From Beaufortia kweichowensis (taxonomy: Eukaryota > Chordata > Actinopteri > Cypriniformes > Gastromyzontidae), in the NCBI GenBank assembly GCA_019155185.1, contig CM032801.1:1284761-1348760 (forward strand): 64,000 nt of DNA, written 5' to 3'. The notes beneath the pieces were generated by a model that worked only from the letters and a program-made list of their open reading frames with translations, made no database searches and was not told the origin of the DNA. A program made the translations under genes and the position numbers. Below, one piece after another: positions 11,140 to 22,303 of the stretch (position 1 is the first letter of the stretch; each line of letters opens with the position of its first letter).

Positions 11140-11496
11140 TTAAAATGAGGCTTGCTTCGTTTTCTCTGAAGGTGATGCACAGCACGCCGCTTTTGAAATA
11201 TCAATGTCTTTCTTCAAAACTGCCGGCCGCAAAACGTCAATGTCCCGTTCGAGGGTCTCTAACAGCCCGCTGACAATATTGGGCGACCCGTGAAAGTCAA
11301 TGCAGAAGTATCCGCCGTGCGTGTGTCGACAGTCGTGTTTGGAGATCTTGTAGGGCAGCCTCCGGTCACCCAGGCTCTCCAGACTCCGGACTATCGCCCC
11401 CCGCTCGAACAGAGTCTCCACCGTGCGCCGCAGGACAGCCGCAGTCTCCGGCCTCTGCATCGCCTTTAGGATCAAACAGAGCTCATATCGCGGCAT
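11140..11496 (-). CDS. mrps6: mitochondrial small ribosomal subunit protein bS6m (MRPS6)
   Basis: One uninterrupted 118-aa frame. It begins MPRYELCLILKAMQRPETAA, nearly identical to vertebrate MRPS6, and carries the bS6 core: RGAIVRSLESLGDRRLPYKI, then HGGYFCIDF and LERDIDVLRP. bS6m binds rRNA in the platform of the mitochondrial 28S subunit beside bS18m. The human protein is about 125 aa with a lysine-rich tail; here the tail is shorter and divergent (AACCASPSEKTKQASF). The human gene splits its coding region over several exons, whereas here it lies in a single exon. The frame is intact with strong conservation, so it looks functional. It could be an old retrocopy or a fish gene that has lost introns. 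Confidence 0.9.
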   Translation of the reverse strand: MPRYELCLILKAMQRPETAAVLRRTVETLFERGAIVRSLESLGDRRLPYKISKHDCRHTHGGYFCIDFHGSPNIVSGLLETLERDIDVLRPAVLKKDIDISKAACCASPSEKTKQASF

Positions 11497-11655
11497 CTTT
11501 CACAACTATACAGTTTACATGAATTAATATGAAGAACAGACTACTGGGAGGACATTAACTCCAGATCAGACAAGCATGCGTGCTGCACTTGCCCTACAAA
11601 TCGAAACACATTTAGTCAGTGGATGCTTGCTGTGCGCCACCTACAGTATTGGAGT

Positions 11656-12995
11656 TCTTCTTCTTCTCCTTTTTAATGGCGGTTGACAAACCCACTTTAA
11701 ATGTGCATTTCCGCTACCTACTGGACTGGAGTGTGGAACTTGACGGAATTAGTGATACTATATCAGGGGTCACCAACTGGCGGACCGCAAAGCATTTTGA
11801 CACAATTAAATAAATAAATGGCAAACGCTATTTAACGTTATTATAAAATCCAATTTATATCAGGCACATAAAGTCAGCTCAGTAGCGCTATTTGAGTCCT
11901 ACATCGACACAGGTTTCGAGTGCGGCGCCGGGGCGAACAGTCACAGACAGACGTGCAGTGAAGAGAGCAGAGAGCGGCGCGAACAGTCACAGACAGTAAA
12001 GAGAGCAGAGAGCGGCGCACACCGATACAACTTTCGATGACTGAAAAACAATGGCATTCTCAAAAATTAGGAAAGTTGACGCTGAAGAGAGTGTTCAACA
12101 TTACATTTAGTAAAGTACAGACAATACATGAGAATGAAGATAAAATGTGATATGAGATCTGATTTAATTGAACCAGAGAGGTTTGTGTTCATTGATTGTG
12201 ATTGTTAATCTCAGTTTAGGTTTTCCTTTTAAATTGTTAATGTTGAAATGAATGCATGTTGTGCAGATTTAGAGATGCATTTTGCACTGTTCCCTTCATA
12301 TTTTTGTCAGGCATTGTTACTGGATAAATTTAGATATTTTGTACCAAAGCAACTGAAAGGACATACAGTAACACAACAGCATTAAAATGAGATTGATTTG
12401 TGAAGAATTATTTATACTTATACATATGAAGAGACATTATTCAATATACATGATAACATTATATTTTGTTCAATAAAACCAAATATTTACACTAATTTCT
12501 TTAGTCTGGCGAAAGCCGTCAATTTATGTTTTTACGTGCAGTACATAATTGTCCGGACCTCGGCTGGTGAGGAGAGTTCATTTACTGGACCTCAAGCAAT
12601 TTTAGTTGAAGACCCCTGTACTATATCCTACCAAAACCACTAAACAAACAAATAAAATAATAACAAAACAAACAAACAAATGTATCTGGAACCAAATATT
12701 AAACAATGATATAATTCTTTAAATACTACATTCTGTAATCTTCAGATTCGATTTATTAAACCTGCTGCTTTGAAATACTTAATAATTGCATAATAGACCT
12801 TATACTGTGCTGGTGCATTCTTTAATATTGTTTTTACAATTGTAATATTTTCAATGTTCAACACCCTTACTTCTTCTATTAATCTCATTCTTTCTCTTTC
12901 ATATGCTTCACAATGTAACAGGATATGCTCCACAGTCTCTGGTCTACCACATCTACCTGCAATTACCTGATTCATGTTTACCTATAATAAATAAA
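11656..12995 (-). mobile_element. 5'-truncated LINE 3' end (I/Nimb-like), interrupted by a hAT element
   Basis: The frame at 12975-12742 encodes the end of a LINE ORF2, with the zinc-knuckle-like motif CGRPETVEHILLHC-x-AYERER. Its 3' UTR continues, after the inserted hAT element is removed, to a (GAA)n-type tail at 11656-11668 on the minus strand. The 13-bp target-site duplication ACAGTATTGGAGT is perfect at 11643-11655 and 12996-13008, which fixes the limits. Without the hAT element and its duplication about 477 bp of LINE remain. The clade is a judgement from the tail and motif; the element is dead. Confidence 0.8.
11764..12618. mobile_element. hAT deletion derivative nested in the LINE
   Basis: The ends are CAGGGGTC (11764-11771) and GACCCCTG (12611-12618). 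The 8-bp target-site duplication TACTATAT is perfect at 11756-11763 and 12619-12626, diagnostic of hAT transposition. Inside, ATGGCATTCTCAAAAATTAG at about 12051 begins a frame MAFSKIRKVDAEESVQ that soon stops and looks like the first residues of a hAT transposase. The rest of the transposase is gone, so the 855-bp element is non-autonomous. Confidence 0.9.
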
Positions 12996-13008
12996 ACAGT
13001 ATTGGAGT

Positions 13009-13490
13009 ATTTCGATTTTCGCATACTTATAGTTTTTTGCCAGTAGACAACTCTCGTTTTGGGGGAGTTTTTTTAGGCTGGAAGAATAAAATGTAAACAC
13101 ATGCTTCAAAAAACAATAAAAAATTAAATAAAATTGATGATATAACTAATAACTAGAAGAAAAATGTACCACCTCGAAATGGTTTCCCATTTCATAATAG
13201 ACGTAATAATGTTCTGTCAGCTGACAATCTGTATTGAAATCTAGGGTGTTTAATGGCATATTTGTTTTTTTTTGTGATTTAAAAATGGAATTTGGCAAAT
13301 CTCTTTATCTCAGAAGAAAAAAGGTTTTCACTGTGTATTTGCCCAAGATTTAAGAGCATTGTTCAAGAGACCAGAATTAATATTACACAACAGAAATTAA
13401 CATTGTTTTTTCTCAAATTCTTCAAAAGAATTATTAAAATATGTCAAAATTATAGATATCGTAAATATGTTGTGACGTATTTATAGTGCG
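13009..13490. other. AT-rich DNA upstream of nolc1
   Basis: No coding evidence. With the TE block removed, the mrps6 and nolc1 start codons would be only about 0.7 kb apart in head-to-head arrangement. Confidence 0.6.
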
Positions 13491-13560
13491 CCATTTCTTT
13501 CAGCGCCTCGTGACGCAGAAATAGCCAATCGCTTTCTTCCTCCACACGAGTGCAGCGAAG
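13491..13560 (+). promoter_or_regulatory. nolc1: nolc1 proximal promoter / 5' UTR
   Basis: A CCAAT box lies at 13525-13529, followed by the pyrimidine stretch CTTTCTTCCTCC just before the start codon. CpG density is raised from here into the first intron. There is no TATA box at a sensible distance. The canonical E-box CACGTG at 13786-13791 in intron 1 is a plausible MYC site, since NOLC1 is a known MYC-responsive nucleolar gene. Confidence 0.45.
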
Positions 13561-16500
13561 ATGGCGCAGGACAGCACGGTGCCCAGCGATCTCTACCAGC
13601 ATGTCTACTCGTTTCTCGTGGAAAACAAATTCGCTAAAGCTGCGAGAGAGTTTTTAAAGCAGGCTAAAGTGGTAAGAGCTTCATGCGTTTGTATAGATCC
13701 ACGCGCGTGTAGTGCTTGTGTAACGTGCCGATCGGCGCGCGTAGTTCTGCACACGCGTGCGAACTGACACGCAGTTTGTGTGAAACACGTGTCTGTGCAT
13801 TGCTCAACTTACTGTGCTTAAAACCATTTATTTAATGCCGGTTGTTCTTTATTATGTAATTTGAATACACAATGTGACTGCTTTTTAGTTCATTGTTTGT
13901 GATCTGCTTGTAAGTGTTAAAATACAGGTGTTACTGATTTTTTTTTCTGTTGTAGAGATTTGCAACAGGTGAAATGTGCTCTGTTTCTGCTATTCCCCTT
14001 TTATTATTGTTTCAAGACGCATGTACAAGGAACTGTAGAAATAAGTGTTAATATGTAAATGCAGTCATTGAATACTAGTTCAGTCTTTTTGATCTTAATT
14101 ATTTTTTAAAGGTTTTGTACTTTAGAAAAAACACAAAACATGAAATTTCTACAAAATTATTATAGGTATATGTATGTTTATAATATTGGATTTCACAAAA
14201 TAAACTGTTTTATTTAATCATTGTTATAATTTGTAAAAACAAGTGTTTAAACGTATAAATGCGTCAAGAATGAATCACAGATCCATTTTAGTAAGTTTGA
14301 TAAAGAAAAAATTACATTGGTTGACATCTAATAGATTATTCATTTCTTCTGATTAGAAACCTCTGGATCAAAATCAAGATAGTCTACAGGACATCTTCAG
14401 ATTTTGGGTGAAGTATGTACAAGCTAAATTCTGTTTGTATTGTGTATGTTGCATTGTTGATTATGCTAATCCTATTTATAATCATCTTATTTCTGCTTAA
14501 GGTCTCCAGAGACCAAAAAGCGCAAAGCGGTCACTAATGGCCCAGCGGCGGTCAACGGTCCGTCTGCCAAGAAAGCAAAGAAAGATGCTAAGAGTTCAAG
14601 CAGTGAAGACTCCAGCAGTGAAGAGGAAGATGTGCCACCTGCCAAGAAAGCTGTGCAAGGTACATAACTGGAAAAAAAACATTTTGACCAAATAATAATG
14701 TTAAGAAGTTTAACGGCTCTAATTCTACTTAACAATTCTTGTTCTATTAACAAGATGTTTAAAGAAACTTGAGTCCAACAAACAACAGAGTTTGCATAAT
14801 AAAAGTAATGAATAAGGAAATGGCTATGTCGAATCAGCGATCTGCATTATTTTTGCTGATTCATTAAAAAGCAACTTTTCACAAAAAGTCATTTGTGAAC
14901 TTTCTTTATTACAGTAAAGACTCCTGTGGCAAAGAAACCTGTGGCGGCGGCAACTGCAAAAGCCGAGAGCAGCAGCTCTGAGGACTCGAGTGATTCAGAG
15001 GATGAAACTCAGACTAAAGCTCCAGCGAAGGTGACCCTAGTGACTTTTACAAGAGTGTGTATTCCATGGCTGGGTTGTGGCTTCCTCTCACTTGTTAATT
15101 TGTCATACAGAAACCTGCAGCTGTGAAACCTGCCGTTCAGCCGGCTGTGGCAGCAAGGAAAAAAGACGCCAGTTCCAGCAGCGAGGAATCCGATTCGGAT
15201 GAAGAACCTGCAAAGACTCCTACAAAAGGTGTACTGATGTCCCAGCTCACATTTATGTGAATTGAAGAACAAAAACAGTTTTGTAACTCAGTGTTGTATT
15301 GTGATCCTTAGGGGCCAAGCCTGTGGCAGGGGCTGCCAAGCTGGCATCCGCTCCGGTATCTGCGGCTCAGAAGAAGCCGGAGAGCAGCAGCAGTGAAGAC
15401 AGCTCTAGTGATTCTGAGGAAGATCCTCCAGCTAAGGTAGTTCATCATGTATTATTATTAGCACTCCAACATAATGTTGAATCATAAAATACCCATAAAT
15501 TGTGTGAACACTTTTGTTGTTGGCTTGAGCATGATATGTTCTTTTTTTTTATGTAACAGAAAGCAGTAAAAGCACCCGTCCCGGCGAAGACCCCTCCAGC
15601 CAAACCTGTGGCTCCTGCAGAGTCCAGCAGTGAGGAGTTATCATCAGATGAAGATGATGCTCCGCCTGTGAAGAAACCCAAAACTGGTATTACTGCTTTA
15701 TTTCCCATACTCAAATTTATTTGTTTTAATTGCCCAAAAAGTCCTTAAAGATCAGTTTAAAATGAGGAAATGTTTGTGTTTATAGGACAATTCAGTGCTG
15801 TTCCTCCCCCTAAATCTCTTACGCCTACTACCTCAGTCAAAGCTGCAGCTAAAGATGACTCTTCTGATAGCAGTGATGAAGAGGAGGAGGTGAAGACCCC
15901 TGGTAAGACTTTTATCTGTCCTTTGTGTCACTTGTGGCAGTATGTTAGAAGTCGCTGTGCTTCATTGTCATAAATGTCATTAAGGAACAAAATGTTACTA
16001 TTATTGTAACCTAATCTGTTAATGTATTTAATAATTCAATAAATATGCATCCACATGTTCACATTGTTTTTATGATGATTTGTCTTGTATTCTTTTGTGC
16101 ATTATCAATTTCTTCATTGTGTCACTCCCAGCAGCCCCAGTAAAGACAACAGCTCCCAAACCTGCTGTGAAAAAGGATTCATCCAGCTCTGACAGTTCTG
16201 GTACAACCACATTATTACCTAAAGATTTGTATTTGTTTTCTTTGACTTAGAGTGTTAATAGGTTTCTGTTTGTCAGATTCAAGCTCAGAGGAAGAGACTG
16301 TGAAGAAACCAGCAGTCAAGGCTGCACCAGTTAAGGCTGCACCAGCTAAGAAAGCTCCTACAAAAGCACAGCAAAAGGACTCTTCAAGTTCGGATTCAAG
16401 CTCAGAAGACGAAGCAGCAAAACCAGCTGTCAAAGTCACACCTGCAAAAACAGCCACTGCAAAATCTACACCTGCATGTGCTAAAGCCAAACCTGCTAAA

Positions 16501-19500
16501 GTCACCCCAGCTGCAGACGACTCATCATCTTCCAGCTCTGAGGACTCTGATGATGAAGAGGAGACCAAGAAACCGGCTGCTAAAGCTGTCCCGGTTAAGC
16601 CCGCACCGACCAAAAAACCTCCGGCTAAAGTCATGCCTGCTGCGAAGGAATCTTCATCCAGCTCGGAGGACTCTGATGATGAGAAACCAGCCACAAAACC
16701 AACTCCAGCCAAGACTGTTTCTGCTAAAGCTGCCCCTCCAAAGGCCACAGCTGCAAAGAAAGACGATTCATCAAGTTCAGGTGATTTATCATGGCCATTA
16801 AAAGCCACTGTGTATTTAGTGTTAATGTTTAATGGGTCAGTTGACTTGAAAGTTATCAAAGGGGTTTTTAGCAATGTTTTTGTTGTGCCTTTCAACAAGA
16901 GTATCAGTGAAGTAGTCAAGCTATATTAACTCCTACATCTCAAAATCTTGTTTCTCACTTTTTATACTTGATAAATGGCATTGATATGATGTTTTTTCCC
17001 TCACAGATTCAGATAGTTCTGAAGACGAAACACCAGCTAAACCAGCGGTCACTTCTAAACCTTCGAGCACTCCTAAACCAGCAGCCAAACCTAAAGAAAG
17101 CACCTCAGATTCAGACAGTTCCTCAGATGAAGAACCTCAAAAGAAACCCACCACCGCACCGGTATCCAAACCTACCCTGGCTAAATCCACCCCAGCTAAA
17201 CCTGCCCCTAAACCAGCTGAGAGCAGTTCAGATTCAGACAGCTCGTCAGAAGATAAAGAACCTCCAAAGAAACCCGCCACACCGGCATCCAAACCAGCTA
17301 AATCCACCTTAGTTAAACCTGCTCCCAAACCAACTGCTAAACCAGCTGAGAGCAGTTCAGATTCAGACAGCTCATCAGAAGATGAAGCACCTCCAAAGAA
17401 ACCTGCCACACCGGCATCTAAAACTGCGACCCCAGCTAAATCTACCCCTGCGGCCAAACCAGCTGCTAAACCAGCCGAAAGCAGTTCAGACTCGGACAAT
17501 GACAGCTCGGAGGATGAAACTCCAGCCGCTAAGACGACTAAAACAGCAGCCGCTAAGATGACTAAAGCAGCCGCTACTCCAAAAAGCTCTGCTCCTGCAG
17601 CCAAATCACCTGCTCTGGCCAAAAAAACACCAGCAGAGTCCAGCAGCAGCGATTCAGACAGTTCAGATGAAGAGGAAGTAAAGACCACCACGACTCCCAA
17701 GTCGGCAGCGACTGCTAAATCAACTCCCAAATCAGCAGCAACCGCTAAATCAGCTCCCAAAGCAGCTGCGGCCAGAGCAAAGTCCGTCTCAACTCCAGCT
17801 AGTGCGAAGAAAGCTGAGAGCAGTAGCTCAGAATCATCTGATAGCTCAGACTCGGAAACGGAAGCTAAGAAGACACCAGCCAAACTTGCCGTCACCAACG
17901 GAAAAGCCGTAACGAAAACCCCAACTTCAGCTGCGAAGAGCCCAGCCAAGAAACCTGCAGAGTCTTCATCTTCTAGTGATAGTTCTGATGAAGAGGAGCA
18001 GCCGCCTAAACCACCGGCAACAAAAACTCCACCGGCTACAAGAGCTCAGGCGGCTAAAGCCAAAGCAGAGAGTAGCTCATCAGAGGAATCTTCATCTGAG
18101 GAAGAAGAGACGCCTAAAACTCCTGTCACTTCAGCAAATGGTAATATGTGCTTAATCAAAAGCCCTGTAAATATCATCCGAACGCTTAAATTTTAATCAC
18201 ATAGCAGCCATGTTAACTTGTTTTTATTGACATCTCTATAGCCCTATTCAGACGGTAATCTCTCATAGGGACGTCTGTAAAAACAAGTTCATGAAAAATA
18301 AAGCTTTATTAACAGATTTCCGTCAGTTTGCCTTCCGAATGCTTCATATGAATCCGATTGGCTGTAGTTCTTTCCATTTTTCTTCTTTTTCCTTTTTCCT
18401 AAACAGACAGATAATACAATAATACAGATAACAGATAATACAGTAAGTTAGTCAATACTAAGGTAGGAATATAAGTGCATGCTGCCAGTGTTGTGTAAAA
18501 TAGTTTCATGTTTATTTATGCTCTTCCAAAGCCATAAGCTTTACTGTAAAGCTGTAGCGGTTTCAGTACAATGATTTTTCATTTCCTCAATGGATAAAAA
18601 CACAATTAGGAGTCAGTCATGTGCTGATGCTGTTTTAGTGTATGTAGAAGTGCCCAGCTCTGAATTCTCTCTCTTCTTGCATTACAGGTGCACAGAGCAA
18701 AACAGAGGAAAAACAAATGCCCAAGAATAAGAAAATCACCACATCCACACCGCAGACCTTTCCTAGAGCCAAACAAAAGGTAAACGGCTATGCAATGAGT
18801 TCCCACAGTCACCTGGAAGTATCAGACTTTAAAACCATTTTTCAGTGTAAAATGCTTCCAGTAATATTAAAGTCACTGATGTGGGAGTACTGTATTGTTT
18901 CAGGGCTTTATGTATATGTAATGTAAAGTGCATATTCAAACACTCAAAATAGATGCTGTGCTTAAATACTCGCTGACACAACAGTTTGCTTTGATTTTTA
19001 ATTAAAACACATTTGTTTTCTACAAGTTAAACATTAAATATGAGTGCTATACATTTACAAAGTTGGCCATCAAGCCAATCCACCTCTGTTTGGTTATGCA
19101 CTTCTATTTAAATGCATTTTCTGTCTGTCCGTCCATGTTGTGTGGTGTCTAAAGGAAACCGCTCCTTTCCGTAGAATAAGAGACGAAGAGATTGAAGTGG
19201 ACCCTCGACTAGCAGACAATTCTTTTGATGCCAAGGTAAGATGTTCTAAGAAAATGTTGAAAGGATTTATACCAAATAATGAATAAAAAGCAGTCAAGAA
19301 GAGTCCAGCGTAGATCGAAATTGATGTTTAAAAAGCCTTCCAGGTTTAGACCTCAAGAAGCTGGATGATAAAATGCGTATGAGTATGATTTTACAAATTA
19401 TAGATATTGAAGATGCTTTTAGTCACAACATAATTGTTATTATTTTATGATTTTGAACACTATGAACACTTGACTGGTAGTGTATATTTAACACTGATCA

Positions 19501-19749
19501 CTTATTAGTTCACCGGAGATGTTAATACGTGATATAAAAGGGCGAAAGCGTTTACTGTAAAGTTTTTCATGCATGTCTTTTAATTTTAAGTTGGGATCCA
19601 ATGGAGACTGGGGCCAAAAAGCCAATGACGTTCTTAGATTCACCAAGGGCAAATCTTTCCGGCATGAGAAGACCAAGAAGAAGCGTGGCAGTTATCGAGG
19701 TGGTGCCATCTCCACCACAATTAACTCCATCAAATTCGACAGTGACTGA
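13561..19749 (+). CDS. nolc1: nucleolar and coiled-body phosphoprotein 1 (Nopp140)
   Basis: Exons: 13561-13671, 14357-14412, 14502-14659, 14915-15030, 15111-15228, 15312-15436, 15560-15686, 15786-15902, 16135-16200 (or from 16132), 16277-16780, 17007-18140, 18688-18779, 19155-19235, 19591-19749. They total 2964 nt, 987 aa. Residues about 8-40 form a LisH motif (VPSDLYQHVYSFLVENKFAK). The middle is low-complexity: basic Lys/Ala/Pro linkers alternate with about 19 acidic serine clusters such as SSSSEDSSDSEDE, which are CK2 sites. The C-terminus is the conserved SRP40 domain (IRDEEIEVDPRLADNSFDAK, NGDWGQKANDVLRFTKGKSF, KKKRGSYRGG, IKFDSD). Nopp140 shuttles between nucleolus and Cajal bodies and chaperones box C/D and H/ACA snoRNPs and Pol I factors. 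Human NOLC1 is about 700 aa with about ten clusters, so this protein is considerably longer. Confidence 0.96.
17007..18140 (+). repeat. nolc1: tandemly repetitive 1134-nt exon of nolc1
   Basis: This single exon encodes about 378 residues of alternating KPA-rich linker and SSDSDSSSEDE cluster. Neighbouring units around 17170-17290 and 17310-17410 are near-identical in DNA: both contain AGCAGTTCAGATTCAGACAG, followed by CTCCAAAGAAACC. This suggests recent unequal duplication of units of roughly 115-130 bp. Confidence 0.8.
18141..18687 (+). other. nolc1: nolc1 intron (547 bp)
   Basis: The intron holds the MITE fragment at 18240-18360. I see nothing else in it. Confidence 0.8.
18240..18360. mobile_element. 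MITE fragment in nolc1 intron
   Basis: AGCCCTATTCAGACGGTAAT at 18240 matches the terminal inverted repeat of the element at 50000-50387. Only one end is recognisable here. Confidence 0.6.
19273..19405. repeat. dispersed repeat, copy in nolc1 intron
   Basis: This segment is similar to 23676-23800 in micu1, in the same orientation. Shared runs include GCAGTCAA-AAGAGTCCAGC, TGTTTAAAAAGC and AGACCTCAAGAAG. Confidence 0.75.
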
Positions 19750-20470
19750 GATCCAAACGAAACAAACTTTAGGACTCCACCTGACTTTCTTTCTATAGCA
19801 CTGTTTTGATCAGTCTGTCCTCCCTTCCTGTACAGCTGGTTGTCTGCTGAACTGTTCTGTGATCAGTACAGTTTCACCACCATAGACTTGAAGGCAGAGA
19901 CTGAAGTGGTGGTCAGGTCAACGGTTGGCATTACTTTAAGCTCAGTCTTTCATGCAGTTAGACATGGCAACCACCTGGTGGCGCTAACTCATTAAGTTTT
20001 CCATTGAAAGCCTTTTAATTTTTTCCAAAATACAAAAAAAACCTGTGTTTGGCTTTACTGTAAAATGTTTTTTTGGAGTTGGAATTGACAGATTTTGTTT
20101 GATCATTATAATGGTGAATTGTTAATATCGTACTAAAAACAATTTCTAAGTGCATTCCCCTTGTTGGGAGAATGAGAATTAATGTTGAGCTGTTCATCTG
20201 TGATGGTCAAAGGTCATTTTTACGGTTGTTACCTTAAACCTAGTCTCATTTTAGTAGTTTCTCATTTGATGCCCTATAGTTAATGACTCCGCCCACTTGT
20301 GTTTGACTGACACTGAAATAACACCCTTGAAATGGAATGCAAATCATTTGTTATTATTTGATTTTAGTTGTTTTGATATTTTATTCACTCGTATCTGTTT
20401 AGCAAATTTGTGTAATTTGTTATCTTTCATAATCAGTCTTATAACTGTAATTAAAACTGACTGATGGACA
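19750..20470 (+). other. nolc1: nolc1 3' UTR
   Basis: This runs from the stop codon to a likely ATTAAA polyadenylation signal at 20450-20455. A CTCF-like core lies at 19971-19984. Confidence 0.55.
19971..19984 (+). promoter_or_regulatory. CTCF-like core motif
   Basis: CCACCTGGTGGCGC matches the CTCF core CCASYAGRKGGCRS at 13 of 14 positions. It lies in the 3' UTR of nolc1. Motif match only. Confidence 0.4.
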
Positions 20471-22300
20471 ACAACTGACCTGTGTGTGTTTTTGACTGAA
20501 TTTCATCACCTGTATATTGTGGAGCTCATTGCATTGTAATAGATGGAAATGTAATAATGATTTCATTAGGTGGGTAAAAAACTGAACAAAAATATATAAC
20601 TTACCTATTTTTCCAACCCTTTTTGACGCGCTACTACACTGAAAAAAATACTTGTTGGATCAAAATGTTTTGATTCAACTAAATTATTCTGTAAACTCTA
20701 CTTTCATGTAGATTGTAGACTTTTATTTCTTGTAGACTAAATGATAAAGCTCAACAATATTTGTACATGTTAAAGAAACTTCACAGAATCATTTATTTTT
20801 AACTAATATTTAGCGAGATTATATGCTAGCAAATGCATTTTTTTAAACGATGTTCATTAAAAGCCTTCTGAAAATAACATTGTGTGACTTGACTTCAAAA
20901 CATTATCACCCAAAGCAAATGCTCAACCTCTTAAAACCACTAACACAACAGAGTACTAAACATAAAGTCTTCCTCTTTCTAATCTTGATGCATAAAATAA
21001 CACTTAACCCAGTCACTCGCCAAGCATGCTGGGAACTAAAACAGAAAATAGTTTAGCTTTAATAGAGTATAGTCCGAGTTTAACAGGTTCAACATGATGA
21101 AATTAAGTTGGGGCAACATTTTGAAAACATGACACCGCTATTGTGTTGTATTAACTTTTTAAGTTAATTGGTTATTTACCAACATACACTGACAGATAAT
21201 ACAGAGATTATGTTCCAGAAATAAAATGTAATCATTAATAAGCATTGCAATAAAATCGTGACTGCCTTGAAACTGATTAAAGTGGTCTTGTTCGATAATA
21301 GATGACGAGCACTGTTCTCTGTTTAGCGTGCAGCGCCATCTCTTGGTGAAAATAATCACTACACAAATGCTCTAATAACCCGATGTGGCTGTTTGTATGT
21401 TGGCTATTTTGCAGTGTATTAGGCAGTTGGCCTAAATTGATCTAAATACAGGACTGCATGCAAAATGTCACATGTTCTTTCATAAAGATAAACAAATAAA
21501 TAATACATTAAATACAATAAATGATCAATTAAACGTTATGAATATAAATTCAAACAGTGTTCAAAAGTACCTACTTATAAGTTAGAATATTTTAACATGC
21601 ATGTTTGTCTTGCAAACCAGGGGTGTTGTTTTTAAAAAGATAATGGGACACAAAACCTGTACTTATTTTGTGGACCTTTATCATTTCATCACAAACTATT
21701 GTCTTTATTTAAAGGTACACTTCAGACAAACAGCAGCATAGTCTGTGTGTGTTTACACAAAGCATGGAGTTATATGCTCTTTCCATTTGTTGAACAGCTG
21801 CACCTAAAGTGTTTTAAATGTTATAAATGAATTGTCTATTAGCACCTCTGGCAGTTTGTGACGTCATGAGTTTGGTGTTACATGTGTCATAATGAAAAGA
21901 GCTCATGGGTGTGTTATATTAGCACAGATATGGCACTGCAACACTGGGCTGTTAGTTTCTCAGCAGGAGGTAAATGATAATTCACTGTAAATGAATGTAC
22001 TGCTGCTCTGTGGTGGCTGTCTAAACACTTATCCCTCAACAGTGAGAAATTAAATTATATAACGCTTAAAATAACTCCTCTCTGAAAGCATCTGTGTGTT
22101 TGCAGTGCAGGATTGTGAATCATGTGTTTTTTAATAATGAAAATAAGACTGTACTGTAATAGTTCTGCCTCTGCTGAGCATTTGTCTTTTTGTGGTAAAA
22201 CATCTTTTATTAAAAATGATGGACTACTTTAATAAATTATCTTAATTATGCTTTTATAAATTAACATTTATATATTTGGAACTTTTACAAACTCAAATGA
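20471..22300. other. intergenic DNA between convergent nolc1 and micu1
   Basis: AT-rich with no coding evidence. At 20638-21420 the sequence has CACTGAAAAAAAT at its left end and ATTTTGCAGTG at its right. This suggests a decayed hAT-type MITE of about 780 bp, but I find no target-site duplication, so that part is tentative. Confidence 0.5.
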
Positions 22301-22303
22301 TCA

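Noticed and set aside
17137..17949. 270-aa open frame antisense to nolc1 (and a 234-aa one at 16215-16919)
   Set aside because: They are mirror products of the Lys/Ala/Pro and Ser/Asp/Glu repeat codons of nolc1. They span coding exons of a well-supported gene and have no independent protein resemblance.
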